Source: Variovorax beijingensis
GTDB lineage: Bacteria; Pseudomonadota; Gammaproteobacteria; Burkholderiales; Burkholderiaceae_C
DNA length: 64,000 bases
Direction of reading: 5' to 3'
NCBI RefSeq assembly: GCF_003951285.1
Contig: NZ_RXFQ01000010.1
Location: 124,001 to 188,000, forward strand
This document shows positions 10,277-17,664 of the stretch, in pieces; within the stretch, counting starts at the first letter, position 1; every line of letters begins with the position of its first letter. The notes under the pieces were generated by a model. That model saw only the letters and a list, made by a program, of their open reading frames with translations, made no database searches and was not told the DNA's origin. The position numbers and the translations under genes were made by a program.

Positions 10277-10633
10277 TCAGGTGTCTTCGTCCGGCGCGAG
10301 GCCCGGTCCCTGGTGGAACACGAGGTCTTCCACCACCACGCCGCCCACCAGGTGCTGCGACAGGATGCGGTCCATGTTCTCCGGCGTGACGTTGTAGTAC
10401 CAGGTGCCGTCGGGCTGCACGCACATCACCGGCCCGCCCTTGCAGGCCGCGAAGCAGCCGACGCGGCTGCGCTTGACGCGCAGCGCACCTTCGTTGAGGC
10501 CCGCGGCCTTGAACTTGTCGCCCAGGCTGTCGAACAGGTCCTGCGAAGCGCCGTCGGGGCTGCAGCGCGGTCCGGTGCAGACCAGCAGGTGGCGCTTGTA
10601 GCCGCCGATCTTGGGCTTGACCACCTCGCTCAT
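10277..10633 (-). CDS. (2Fe-2S) ferredoxin-like protein, last gene of the cobalamin operon
   Basis: A 118-residue thioredoxin-like [2Fe-2S] ferredoxin. Probable cluster ligands are Cys19 and Cys24 (LLVCTGPRCSPDG) and Cys60 and Cys64 (VGCFAACKGG), with Cys71 nearby. The fold is seen in NuoE-type and Shethna-type ferredoxins. Its ATG overlaps the cobJ stop (ATGA at 10630-10633), so it is translationally coupled to cobalamin synthesis. I infer that it supplies electrons or a Fe-S cofactor to a corrin-ring step, for instance ring contraction or cobalt reduction. It ends 17 bases from the convergent bkdB gene. Confidence 0.85.
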   Translation of the reverse strand: MSEVVKPKIGGYKRHLLVCTGPRCSPDGASQDLFDSLGDKFKAAGLNEGALRVKRSRVGCFAACKGGPVMCVQPDGTWYYNVTPENMDRILSQHLVGGVVVEDLVFHQGPGLAPDEDT

Positions 10634-11610
10634 TCCTGCGCCTCCTCGAGCGGCGCGGCCGCGGCGCTTTCTTCCTCGGCCGGTGCGGCAAGCACGGCCT
10701 CGATGTAGTCGACGGGCAGGCGGTGCTGCGCCGCCAGCGCGGCGGCGCTCGCGCCCTCGGCGTGGTCGGCGCGCAGGTCGGCCATCCAGCCCAGCAGGCC
10801 GGTCGACAGCGAGCGGCCGGGCTTCTCGCCGCTGCGCGTGTTGCCGCCGTCGTCCAGGTCGTACTTGTTGGCATAGCCGCGCGGCGTGACCATGAGGCCG
10901 TGCTGCACGAAGGTGTGGCTGTTGCCGATGAGCACGGTCGTCAGCATGCCGATGTCGCACTCGCTCATGTGGGCGAGCGTGGTGAACTCGATGCGCTCGC
11001 GCCGGCGGTAGGCCGACTTGACCACCGCCACCGGCGTGTCCGGGCGCCGGTGCCGCAAGAAGAGCTGCTGCGCCTGCACGATCTGCTGGGTGCGCCGTCC
11101 GCTCTTCGGGTTGTACAGGGCCACCACGAAGTCGGCCGCCGCCACCGCATCGAGCCGCCGCGCGATCACGGGCCAGGGCGTGAGCAGGTCGCTCAGCGAG
11201 ATCGAGCAGAAGTCGTGCGTGAGCGGCGCGCCCACCAGCGCCGCGCAGGCGTTGATGGCCGACGCGCCGGGCACCACCTCGACGGCGATCTCGGACTCCG
11301 GCGTCCAGCCGGCCTGGAACAGCACCTCGTAGGTCGGGCCGGCCATGCCGTAGACGCCGGCATCGCCGCTGGAGATCAGCGCCACCTTCTTGCCCTCGCG
11401 GGCACATTCGAGTGCATTGACCGCGCGGTCGAGCTCCTCGGTCATGCCCTTGCGGATCACTTCCTTGCCCTCGAGCAGGTCGGCCACCAGCTTGATGTAG
11501 GTGCTGTAGCCGACCACCACGTCGGCTTCGGCGATCGCGGCCAGCGCGCGGCCCGTCATGTGGTCGTGGTGGCCGGGCCCGATGCCGACCAATGAAATCT
11601 TGCCGCTCAT
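10630..11610 (-). CDS. cobJ: precorrin-3B C17-methyltransferase
   Basis: An SAM-dependent tetrapyrrole methylase that methylates C17 and contracts the ring (CobJ/CbiH family), 326 residues. Visible motifs: SLVGIGPGHHDHMT at the N-terminus, the GDAGVYGMAGP loop, VVPGASAINACAALVGAPLTHDFCSISLSD, and ALYNPKSGRRTQQ. The C-terminal ~70 residues after NKYDLDDGG go beyond the minimal methylase fold; they are Ala/Glu-rich and probably flexible. The start overlaps the stop of the CbtA gene by four bases. The early-cobalt neighbours suggest the physiological substrate is the cobalt form. Confidence 0.95.
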   Translation of the reverse strand: MSGKISLVGIGPGHHDHMTGRALAAIAEADVVVGYSTYIKLVADLLEGKEVIRKGMTEELDRAVNALECAREGKKVALISSGDAGVYGMAGPTYEVLFQAGWTPESEIAVEVVPGASAINACAALVGAPLTHDFCSISLSDLLTPWPVIARRLDAVAAADFVVALYNPKSGRRTQQIVQAQQLFLRHRRPDTPVAVVKSAYRRRERIEFTTLAHMSECDIGMLTTVLIGNSHTFVQHGLMVTPRGYANKYDLDDGGNTRSGEKPGRSLSTGLLGWMADLRADHAEGASAAALAAQHRLPVDYIEAVLAAPAEEESAAAAPLEEAQE

Positions 11611-12401
11611 GGATTCACCTCCAATGCCTGCGCAGTGCGCGCATGGCCGAACGCGGCGGCCAGCGCCGGCCGCAGCCAGCGCTCGAACGCCAGGCCGCAG
11701 GCCACGCCCGTCGAGGCCCAGAAGCTCAGCGAGATCGAGGTGGTCACCCAGATGAAGCGGGCATCGAGCGCCCGCAGCGCGGCCTGTGCCTCGGGCCCGA
11801 AGCCCGCGAAAGGATCGCCCGCGGCCTGCGGCGCGCCCACGACGAAGGGCAGCGCCAGCCAGGCCGCGGCCGCGGGCCAGCGCAAGGCGCTGCGCAGGCC
11901 CGCGAGCGAGATGCAGGCCAGCGCCGCGCCGGCTGCGGCCAGCACCCACCAGCCCTGGCGCGAGCCCAGCCGGGCCGCATCCATGCCGGGGATCTCGGCC
12001 GGCAGCCCGAGCGACGGCCAGAAGTGAAAGCTCAGCCAGCCGGCGGCAGACACCAGCAGCGCCAGCGGCAGCGAGCGCATGCGCGTGCCGCGCCAGAGGC
12101 AGACGCCCATCGCCGCGAGCACCAGCAGCGCCATGCTGAAGGCATGGAGCATGTTGGCGACCCAGCTCCAGAAGCTGCGCTCGGCGCCGTCTTCGGGCTG
12201 CCATTGCGAAGCCTCGGCGACAGCGCCGTGGGCATGGGCCGCGTCATGGCCGTGGTCCGCCACAGGCGCGGCCTTCTGCGACTCGTAGCTTTCGGCCGCC
12301 TGGATGATCGGCGTGGCCTGCCAGTGCTGCACGCCGGTCTGCACGCTGCCCACCAGCACGGCCGCCGCCAGCGCGGACCAGATCAGTCGTTGGAAGATCA
12401 T
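11607..12401 (-). CDS. cbtA: CbtA family cobalt transporter subunit
   Basis: An integral membrane protein of about 264 residues matching CbtA, predicted with CbtB to import cobalt. It has an N-terminal helix after MIFQRLIWSALAAAVLVGSVQTGVQ, a His-rich loop (DHGHDAAHAHG), then four or so further hydrophobic segments, ending before LDARFIWVTTSISLSFWASTG. I take the ATG at 12401, preceded by GGAG and with the family N-terminus MIFQRL. An ATG at 12419 that overlaps the cbtB stop would add MSAEPP and is also possible. Placing cobalt uptake inside the operon means uptake is probably under the same cobalamin riboswitch. Confidence 0.9.
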   Translation of the reverse strand: MIFQRLIWSALAAAVLVGSVQTGVQHWQATPIIQAAESYESQKAAPVADHGHDAAHAHGAVAEASQWQPEDGAERSFWSWVANMLHAFSMALLVLAAMGVCLWRGTRMRSLPLALLVSAAGWLSFHFWPSLGLPAEIPGMDAARLGSRQGWWVLAAAGAALACISLAGLRSALRWPAAAAWLALPFVVGAPQAAGDPFAGFGPEAQAALRALDARFIWVTTSISLSFWASTGVACGLAFERWLRPALAAAFGHARTAQALEVNP

Positions 12402-12415
12402 GGGAGGCTCCGCGC

Positions 12416-12652
12416 TCAATGGCAGGGCTTGACCGTGACGTGGCGCACGTCGTGCGCGGCGTTGTGCGCGAGCGGGCTTTCGGCAAAGGCGACGCCGTAC
12501 AGGACGAACAGGCCCAGCGCCGCGGCGCCGGCCAGTTGCAGCAGCAGGCTGCGCGGCGTGCCGGCATGGGCGAAGCCGCCGGTGTGGGAAGTGGTGTGCG
12601 TGGAGGAGGCGTTCATTGCGGGTTCCATTCGAGGGTGAGGGTTGGGATTCAT
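12416..12652 (-). CDS. cbtB: CbtB family cobalt transporter subunit
   Basis: A single-span small membrane protein, 78 residues at most. CbtB hallmarks are the transmembrane segment LLLQLAGAAALGLFVLYGVAFAE and the His-containing tail PLAHNAAHDVRHVTVKPCH, whose His residues could bind Co2+. The ATG at 12652 overlaps the upstream stop (TGATG), which favours coupling. Shorter starts at 12628 or 12616 (MNASSTH) are equally family-like. CbtA and CbtB are a known pair found downstream of cobalamin riboswitches; the detailed mechanism is not established. Confidence 0.85.
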   Translation of the reverse strand: MNPNPHPRMEPAMNASSTHTTSHTGGFAHAGTPRSLLLQLAGAAALGLFVLYGVAFAESPLAHNAAHDVRHVTVKPCH

Positions 12653-13056
12653 CAGGACATGCGCGCGATCGAGACCGTCGCGTGGCGCCCGTCGGCGCCG
12701 CGGTGCTTGTGCTTGGGGACGACCAGCGCCGCCATCGGCAGGCCGCCGCCGGCCAGCAGCGCGGCCGCCTCGCTGACCGAAGGCGTGCCGGTGTGGCGGC
12801 GCACCGTTTCCGACGGATGCGGCACGGGCACCTCTGCCAACTGCGCGGCGGGATAGAAGCGCAGCGCCCAGCCGTGGGCCGCGGCCAGCGCCAGCAGGCC
12901 GGGCTCGTCGGCTTTCAGGTCGATGCTGGCTGCCGCCGCCACCTGCACCAGCTGCGCGCCGATGCCGGCCAGCGCCTCGTCGATCGCCTGCTGCAGTGCG
13001 GCCTGCGGCGTGCCGCGGTCGCAGCCCAGGCCGATGGCGTAGCGCGCGGTGCTCAT
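12652..13056 (-). CDS. cobalamin biosynthesis protein, CbiG C-terminal/CobE domain
   Basis: A 134-residue protein equal to the C-terminal domain of CbiG, also known as stand-alone CobE. Motifs: IGLGCDRGTP at the start, then SIDLKADEPGLLALA, FYPAAQLAEVPVPHPSETV, TGTPSVSEAAALLAGGG and a terminal KHKHRGADGRHATVSIARM. Its start overlaps the stop of the CbiG N-terminal gene by four bases (13053-13056). The two halves of a normally fused enzyme are therefore translated in sequence from one message. The exact role of this domain is unresolved; association with the hydrolase half is an inference. Confidence 0.88.
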   Translation of the reverse strand: MSTARYAIGLGCDRGTPQAALQQAIDEALAGIGAQLVQVAAAASIDLKADEPGLLALAAAHGWALRFYPAAQLAEVPVPHPSETVRRHTGTPSVSEAAALLAGGGLPMAALVVPKHKHRGADGRHATVSIARMS

Positions 13057-13790
13057 TGCGGCGGCCGATAGACGACGAGCCGCTCGGCCAGCGCGCTCCA
13101 GCGTTCGGCGCTCACCTCGGCCTGCGTGATCCACAGCACGGCCTTGAAGCGCGCGAGGTCGACCTCGTCGAAGCGCGCGAAGCGGTGGATGTTGGCGGGC
13201 AGGGGGGTGGGGCGGGTCCACCAGTCGGCACTGCCCGCTTCCTGCACCACGGCCACCGGCTCGCCGTTCACGACGTGGGCCGAGACGCGCGTGATGTTGA
13301 TCTTGGGCGCCTCCACCTTCCAGCCGAGCTCGCGGCCGAGGATGTCGACCGGAATCGTCTTGCCCACGTCCGACGCGGTGGTCAGCACCGGCGTGGCGCC
13401 CAGCATCGAAGCGACCTGCTCGGCCATCGCGTTGGCGCCGCCCACGTGGCCCGAGAGCACGGGGATCACGAACTGCGCGGCGTCGTCCACCACCAGCACG
13501 CCGGGGTCCTCGTCCTTGCTCTTGAGGTGCGGCGCGATCAGCCGCACCACGGCACCGAGCGAGACGAAGAATACGACCTGGTCGAAGTCCGCGAACAGCG
13601 CCGCGATCTCGTCGCGAAAGGCGCCCGCATAGGCGCGCACCGGGTTGGGCAGGCCGGCCATGAGCGGCGCGAACTTGTCGGCCACGCACACGCTGGCCTC
13701 GGGCAACTGGCGGGCCAGCCCGGCCGTCTGCTGCGCGCCATGCCTGGTGATGGCCACGAGCACCACGCGGGGTGCGGCGTCATTCGTCAT
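13053..13790 (-). CDS. cbiG: cobalt-precorrin-5A hydrolase, CbiG N-terminal and central domains
   Basis: Opens the delta-lactone of cobalt-precorrin-5A and releases acetaldehyde, a reaction of the early-cobalt route; 245 residues. The CbiG N-domain is recognised by VVLVAITRHGAQQTAGLA, VFFVSLGAVVRLIAPHLKSKDEDPGVLVVDD and FVIPVLSGHVGGANAMAEQVASMLGATPVLTTASD. The central domain follows (NGEPVAVVQEAGSADWW). The C-terminal domain is encoded by the next, overlapping gene. This protein starts within the 3' end of cobI, with an 11-base overlap. Split CbiG is known in some lineages, so this need not be damage. Confidence 0.9.
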   Translation of the reverse strand: MTNDAAPRVVLVAITRHGAQQTAGLARQLPEASVCVADKFAPLMAGLPNPVRAYAGAFRDEIAALFADFDQVVFFVSLGAVVRLIAPHLKSKDEDPGVLVVDDAAQFVIPVLSGHVGGANAMAEQVASMLGATPVLTTASDVGKTIPVDILGRELGWKVEAPKINITRVSAHVVNGEPVAVVQEAGSADWWTRPTPLPANIHRFARFDEVDLARFKAVLWITQAEVSAERWSALAERLVVYRPPQ

Positions 13791-14577
13791 TCGGGTTGTC
13801 CTCTTCGATTTCGGTGCTGGTCTTCTTGCGGCAGCCGCGCACCAGTTCGCCGCGTTCGCGGCCGGGGTTCTTCACCAGCAGCAGCGACAGATAGTTGACC
13901 TTGCTGCCCTTCAGGCTGGCCACGTCGTGCACGATGCGTTCGACCGGCGAGCCGGCCTTCTCGATGAAGCGGCTGTGCGCGAGCAGGCCGCGCCGCGCCA
14001 GCAGGTCGATCAGGTCGTCGAGCAGCGGCTTGACCTTCATGAGCACCAGCGTGTCGAAGTCGTCCAGCATCCTCTCGACCGCGGCAATGCCGTAGGCCGC
14101 CGGCACGATGGCCACGGTGTCGTCCTGCTCGGACAGTGGCAGCTGCAGGCGCGCGCAGGCCGCGTTGAACGAGGTGACGCCGGGCACCACGTCGATGCGC
14201 GCGGCCGGGTCGAGCTCGCGCAGCACGCGCGCCAGGTAGCAGAAGCTCGCGTAGGTGGAGGCATCGCCTTCGACCAGGAACAGCACGTCCTGCCCGGTCG
14301 CGAGCAGCGCCTGCACGGTCTCGGCGGCCTTGAGCCAGTGGCGCGCGAGCTTCTCGGCGTCATGGGTCATCGGGAACAGCAGCGCCTGGTGCTGCGCGGG
14401 CGCCGACAGCCCGGCGCGCAGCGCGATGTCGAGCGCGTAGCTTTCCTTGCGCAGGCTGCGCACGGGGTAGGTCCAGACCGCGTCGGTGCGCGTCAGCAGG
14501 GACCAGGCGCGGCGCGTGATCAGGTCCGGATCGCCCGGGCCGAGCGATACGCCGTGGAGCATGCCGGGTGCCGTCAT
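13780..14577 (-). CDS. cobI: precorrin-2/cobalt-factor II C20-methyltransferase
   Basis: A tetrapyrrole methylase (CobI/CbiL) of 265 residues that adds a methyl at C20 using SAM. Motifs: MLHGVSLGPGDPDLITRRAW, LFLVEGDASTYASFCYLARVL, VVPGVTSFNAACARLQLPLSEQ and DTLVLMKVKPLLDDLIDLL. The C-terminal tail is unusually charged (KKTSTEIEEDNPNDE). The ATG at 14577 overlaps the stop of cbiET by four bases. Whether metal-free precorrin-2 or cobalt-factor II is used cannot be read directly, but the CbiX, CbiD and CbiG neighbours favour the cobalt form. Confidence 0.93.
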   Translation of the reverse strand: MTAPGMLHGVSLGPGDPDLITRRAWSLLTRTDAVWTYPVRSLRKESYALDIALRAGLSAPAQHQALLFPMTHDAEKLARHWLKAAETVQALLATGQDVLFLVEGDASTYASFCYLARVLRELDPAARIDVVPGVTSFNAACARLQLPLSEQDDTVAIVPAAYGIAAVERMLDDFDTLVLMKVKPLLDDLIDLLARRGLLAHSRFIEKAGSPVERIVHDVASLKGSKVNYLSLLLVKNPGRERGELVRGCRKKTSTEIEEDNPNDE

Positions 14578-15884
14578 GGCGCGCCACCTGCCTGTGCACA
14601 GACCAGCCACACCGGGTTCTCGGCCGCGAGCCGGTGCATGTGCAGGATCGGCTTGCTGCGCGAGGCCTGCAGCTGCAGCACGTCCCAAACTGCGCCCTGT
14701 GCCTTGAGCGCCTCGACCGCAGCCGCGAGGTTCTCGATGGTCACGAAGTTCATCACCAGCCAGCCGCCCGGCCGCAGGCGCCGCAGCACCAGCGTGATGA
14801 GCTCGGCCAGTTCGCCGCCGGAGCCGCCGATGAAGACGGCGTCCGGGTCGGCCCAGGCCGCCAGGCCCTCGGGCGCCTTGCCGTGCACCAGGCTGTGGTT
14901 GCTGATGCCCATGGCCTGGCGGTTGCGCGCGACGATGGCGCTGTCGTCCGCGTTCTTCTCGATCGCGTAGACATGGCCGCGCCAGCACAGCCGCGCAGCC
15001 TCCAGCCCGACCGAGCCGGAGCCCGCGCCGATGTCCCACACCACGCTGTCGGCGCGCAGCTGCATGCGCGCGAGCGAGACGGCGCGCACCTCGTTCTTGG
15101 TGATCAGGCCCTTCTCGGGATGGCGCTGCTCGAAGCTCGCGTCCGGCAGGCCGAACAGCACCTGCGGCGCGCGCAGCCGGGTGCGCCAGAGCAGCACCAC
15201 GTTCGGGTCGGCAAAACGCATCTGCGCCGCGGCCGCGATGCGCATGCCGCTGACCACGCGCTCCTCGGGCTGGCAAAGGCGCTCGGCCACGGCCATCTCG
15301 AAGTCGTCGGCCAGGCCTTCGGCCACCAGCATGCGCGCGATGCGGTCGGGCGTGTTGTCGGGGCTGGTGAGCACGGCCAGCCGGTCGTGCTGGCGGATGT
15401 CGCGCAGCAGCGCGTAGAGGCCGTGCGCGGGCGGCGATCCCGGCAGCCAGTCACCCGCGTCCTTCGCATGCACGGAGGCAAACTTCATCTCCTGCCACGG
15501 CAGGCCGAGCCGCGCGCAGGCCAGCTGCAGCGTCGACACGTTCGGAATGACCTCGATCGCCTCGATGCACAGGCGCGCGGCCAGGAAGGCCGCGATGCCA
15601 TGGCACAGCGGATCGCCGGTGGCCAGCACGACCACGCGGCACTGTTCGGCCTGCGCGGCGCGGATCCATTCGGGCACCTGCGACAGTGCACCGCCGAGGT
15701 CGCGCTGCACCGCGCCGGGTGCGATGTGCGGCGCGAACAGCGCCAGCGTGCGCGCCGCGCCGATCACCAGCTGCGCCTGCTGCAGGTGGGCCATCGCGCT
15801 GCGCCCGAGGCTCGCGTCGCCGTCGTCCAGCACGCCGAGGATGCGGCATTTGTGGGTCATGTTGTTCTTGTCGTTGTCGTTCAC
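14574..15884 (-). CDS. cobL: bifunctional precorrin-6B C5,15-methyltransferase/C12-decarboxylase (CbiE-CbiT fusion)
   Basis: A fused CbiE-CbiT enzyme of 436 residues that methylates C5 and C15 and decarboxylates the C12 acetate. N-terminal half: CbiE tetrapyrrole methylase (LATGDPLCHGIAAFL, VIPNVSTLQLACARLGLPW). C-terminal half: CbiT Rossmann methyltransferase with the SAM loop VWDIGAGSGSVGLEAARL, then VFIGGSGGELAEL. I start it at the GTG at 15884, which overlaps the cbiD stop (GTGA) and follows GGAGG at 15889-15893. The in-frame ATG at 15860 lacks a Shine-Dalgarno. The fused form is the usual one in aerobic-pathway CobL as well. Confidence 0.93.
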   Translation of the reverse strand: MNDNDKNNMTHKCRILGVLDDGDASLGRSAMAHLQQAQLVIGAARTLALFAPHIAPGAVQRDLGGALSQVPEWIRAAQAEQCRVVVLATGDPLCHGIAAFLAARLCIEAIEVIPNVSTLQLACARLGLPWQEMKFASVHAKDAGDWLPGSPPAHGLYALLRDIRQHDRLAVLTSPDNTPDRIARMLVAEGLADDFEMAVAERLCQPEERVVSGMRIAAAAQMRFADPNVVLLWRTRLRAPQVLFGLPDASFEQRHPEKGLITKNEVRAVSLARMQLRADSVVWDIGAGSGSVGLEAARLCWRGHVYAIEKNADDSAIVARNRQAMGISNHSLVHGKAPEGLAAWADPDAVFIGGSGGELAELITLVLRRLRPGGWLVMNFVTIENLAAAVEALKAQGAVWDVLQLQASRSKPILHMHRLAAENPVWLVCAQAGGAP

Positions 15885-16978
15885 GGGGCCTCCGCGATCT
15901 TTCGGCCTTCGAAGTCGCAGACCAGCACTTTCAGTTCGAACTGGTCGGGGTAGCGCGTGCGCAGCGTCTGGATGACGCGCTGCGCGAGCGCCGTGTGAAA
16001 GGCGGTGCCGAGCCCGAGCGCGTCCATGCGCTCGCCGGCATAGCGCGCGGTCTCGTTGCCGCGGATCGCATCGCACACATCGGGCGGTGCGCCGAGTCCG
16101 GCGGCCAGTTCGGCCAGCAGGCCGGTGTCGACCTCGGCCCGGCCGGCGTGGGTGATGGTCTCGCCCTGCGCAATCTTGGTGAGCTTGCCGACCATGCCGC
16201 CGATCACCACCTTCCGGATGCCGGCCTTGACCGCCGCGCCCATCGCATAGCGCAGGAAGTCGCCCATCTGCACGAAGGCAGGCTCGGGCAGTTCCGGCAT
16301 CTCGGCCATCACGAATTTCTCGGTGCGCCCACCGGTCGTGAGCACGACCACGCCGTGGCCCAGCGTGCCCGCCACCTGCACGCCCTGCACCACGCTCGCG
16401 CGGTAGGCGGCGGTGGAATACGGCTTGACGATGCCGGTCGTGCCAAGGATCGAAATGCCGCCGAGGATGCCCAGCCGCGCATTGAGCGTCTTCCTGGCCA
16501 TCTCTTCGCCCTGCGGCACGGAGATGGCAACTTCGAGGCCGACCTCGTCGAGCAGTGCCGCGCCCACCGCACGCACGTTGGCCTCGATGTTGCGGCGCGG
16601 CACCGGGTTGATGGCCGGCCCGCCCACGGCGAGCCCGAGGCCCGGCATGGTGACGGTGCCCACGCCGGTGCCGCCGGCCAGCACCACCTGGCCCGCCAGA
16701 TCGGGCAGCAGGCGCACGTCGGCCGTGAGGTGGGCCTTGTCGGTGCAGTCGGGGTCGTCGCCGGCGTCCTTGATGACCATCGCATGCGCGCTCGCGCCGT
16801 CGGCCCGGCCGTCGTGCACCGCGAAGCGCACGAGATCGCCGTTGGGCAGCAGGCACTCGACCTCGCCGGGCACCTGGCCCGTGACCAGGCCGATCACCGC
16901 CGCGCGCGCCGCCGCGGCCGAACACGCACCGGTCGTGAAGCCGGTGCGGGTGCCGCGGGGTGCGCCCTTGTCCATCAT
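15881..16978 (-). CDS. cbiD: cobalt-precorrin-5B C1-methyltransferase
   Basis: CbiD, 365 residues, methylates C1 of the corrin after acetaldehyde loss and is specific to the early-cobalt pathway. Signature N-terminus GTRTGFTTGACSAAAARAA, then DAGDDPDCTDKAHLTADV, GGTGVGTVTMPGLGLAVGGPAINPVP, ISILGTTGIVKPYSTAAYRAS and GGMVGKLTKIAQG. Two ATG codons stand in tandem at the start (16978 and 16975), overlapping the cobH stop. No CobF is needed if CbiD acts, which strengthens assignment of the route. Confidence 0.95.
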   Translation of the reverse strand: MMDKGAPRGTRTGFTTGACSAAAARAAVIGLVTGQVPGEVECLLPNGDLVRFAVHDGRADGASAHAMVIKDAGDDPDCTDKAHLTADVRLLPDLAGQVVLAGGTGVGTVTMPGLGLAVGGPAINPVPRRNIEANVRAVGAALLDEVGLEVAISVPQGEEMARKTLNARLGILGGISILGTTGIVKPYSTAAYRASVVQGVQVAGTLGHGVVVLTTGGRTEKFVMAEMPELPEPAFVQMGDFLRYAMGAAVKAGIRKVVIGGMVGKLTKIAQGETITHAGRAEVDTGLLAELAAGLGAPPDVCDAIRGNETARYAGERMDALGLGTAFHTALAQRVIQTLRTRYPDQFELKVLVCDFEGRKIAEAP

Positions 16979-17664
16979 GCGGCGTGTTCGCGCGCCTCGG
17001 CCAGGCCCAGCAGCGCGTGGATCGCGGCCACCACCAGCGTGGAGCCGCCCTTGCGCCCGCGGATGACGATCCAGGGCACCTCGTTTTCGAGCGCGACCAG
17101 GTCCTTCGACTCGGCCGCCGACACGAAGCCCACCGGCATGCCGACCACCAGTGCGGGGCGCGCACCCTCTTCGTGGATCAGCCGCACGATCTCGATCAGC
17201 GCGGTCGGTGCATTGCCGATGCCGACGATCGCGCCGTCGACCAGCCCGAGCCGGTGCGCCTTGCGCATCGCCTGCACCGCGCGCGTGGTGCCTTCGGCCA
17301 TCGCCTGCGAGATCACGTCCGGGTCGCTGATGAACTGGTGCGTGCCCATGCCGAAGTGCGCCAGGCGCGGCGCCGAGAGGCCCACGCAGATCATCTCGAC
17401 ATCGGCCAGCACGCGGCTGGCGCGCGAGCGGATGGCGGCGATGGCGGCGTCGACCGCGCCCGGGTGGAAGTCGGTCAGGCCGTTGAAGTCGAAGTCGGCG
17501 TTCGCATGGATCATGCGGCGCACCACGGGCCACTGGTCGGCGGTGTAGGCATGCGAGGCCACCTCGCGGTCGATCACCGCGAAGGAGTCGTGCTCGATCG
17601 CGCGGCCCGCCGCGGTGAGCTGCTCGGTGACGACGTTGGCCGCCGGGGATTGCGTCGGCTTCAT
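16975..17664 (-). CDS. cobH: precorrin-8X methylmutase
   Basis: Moves the C11 methyl group to C12 to form hydrogenobyrinate or cobyrinate (CobH/CbiC), 229 residues. Family motifs: IEHDSFAVIDREV, VVRRMIHANADFDFNGLTDFHPGAVDAA, VEMICVGLSA, GIGNAPTALIEIVRLI and VVGMPVGFVSAAESKDLVALE, ending in GRKGGSTLVVAAIHALLGLA. The catalytic His is in the RMIHA segment. ATG 17664 overlaps the cbiX stop by four bases and the gene runs straight into cbiD. Product identity is secure; cobalt or metal-free substrate depends on the pathway assignment. Confidence 0.95.
   Translation of the reverse strand: MKPTQSPAANVVTEQLTAAGRAIEHDSFAVIDREVASHAYTADQWPVVRRMIHANADFDFNGLTDFHPGAVDAAIAAIRSRASRVLADVEMICVGLSAPRLAHFGMGTHQFISDPDVISQAMAEGTTRAVQAMRKAHRLGLVDGAIVGIGNAPTALIEIVRLIHEEGARPALVVGMPVGFVSAAESKDLVALENEVPWIVIRGRKGGSTLVVAAIHALLGLAEAREHAA

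Noticed and set aside
7476..10874. Open frame of more than 1100 codons on the minus strand opposite the bkd genes
   Set aside because: Antisense to three well-recognised dehydrogenase genes; low-complexity Arg/Ala/His composition and no domain. A product of high GC.
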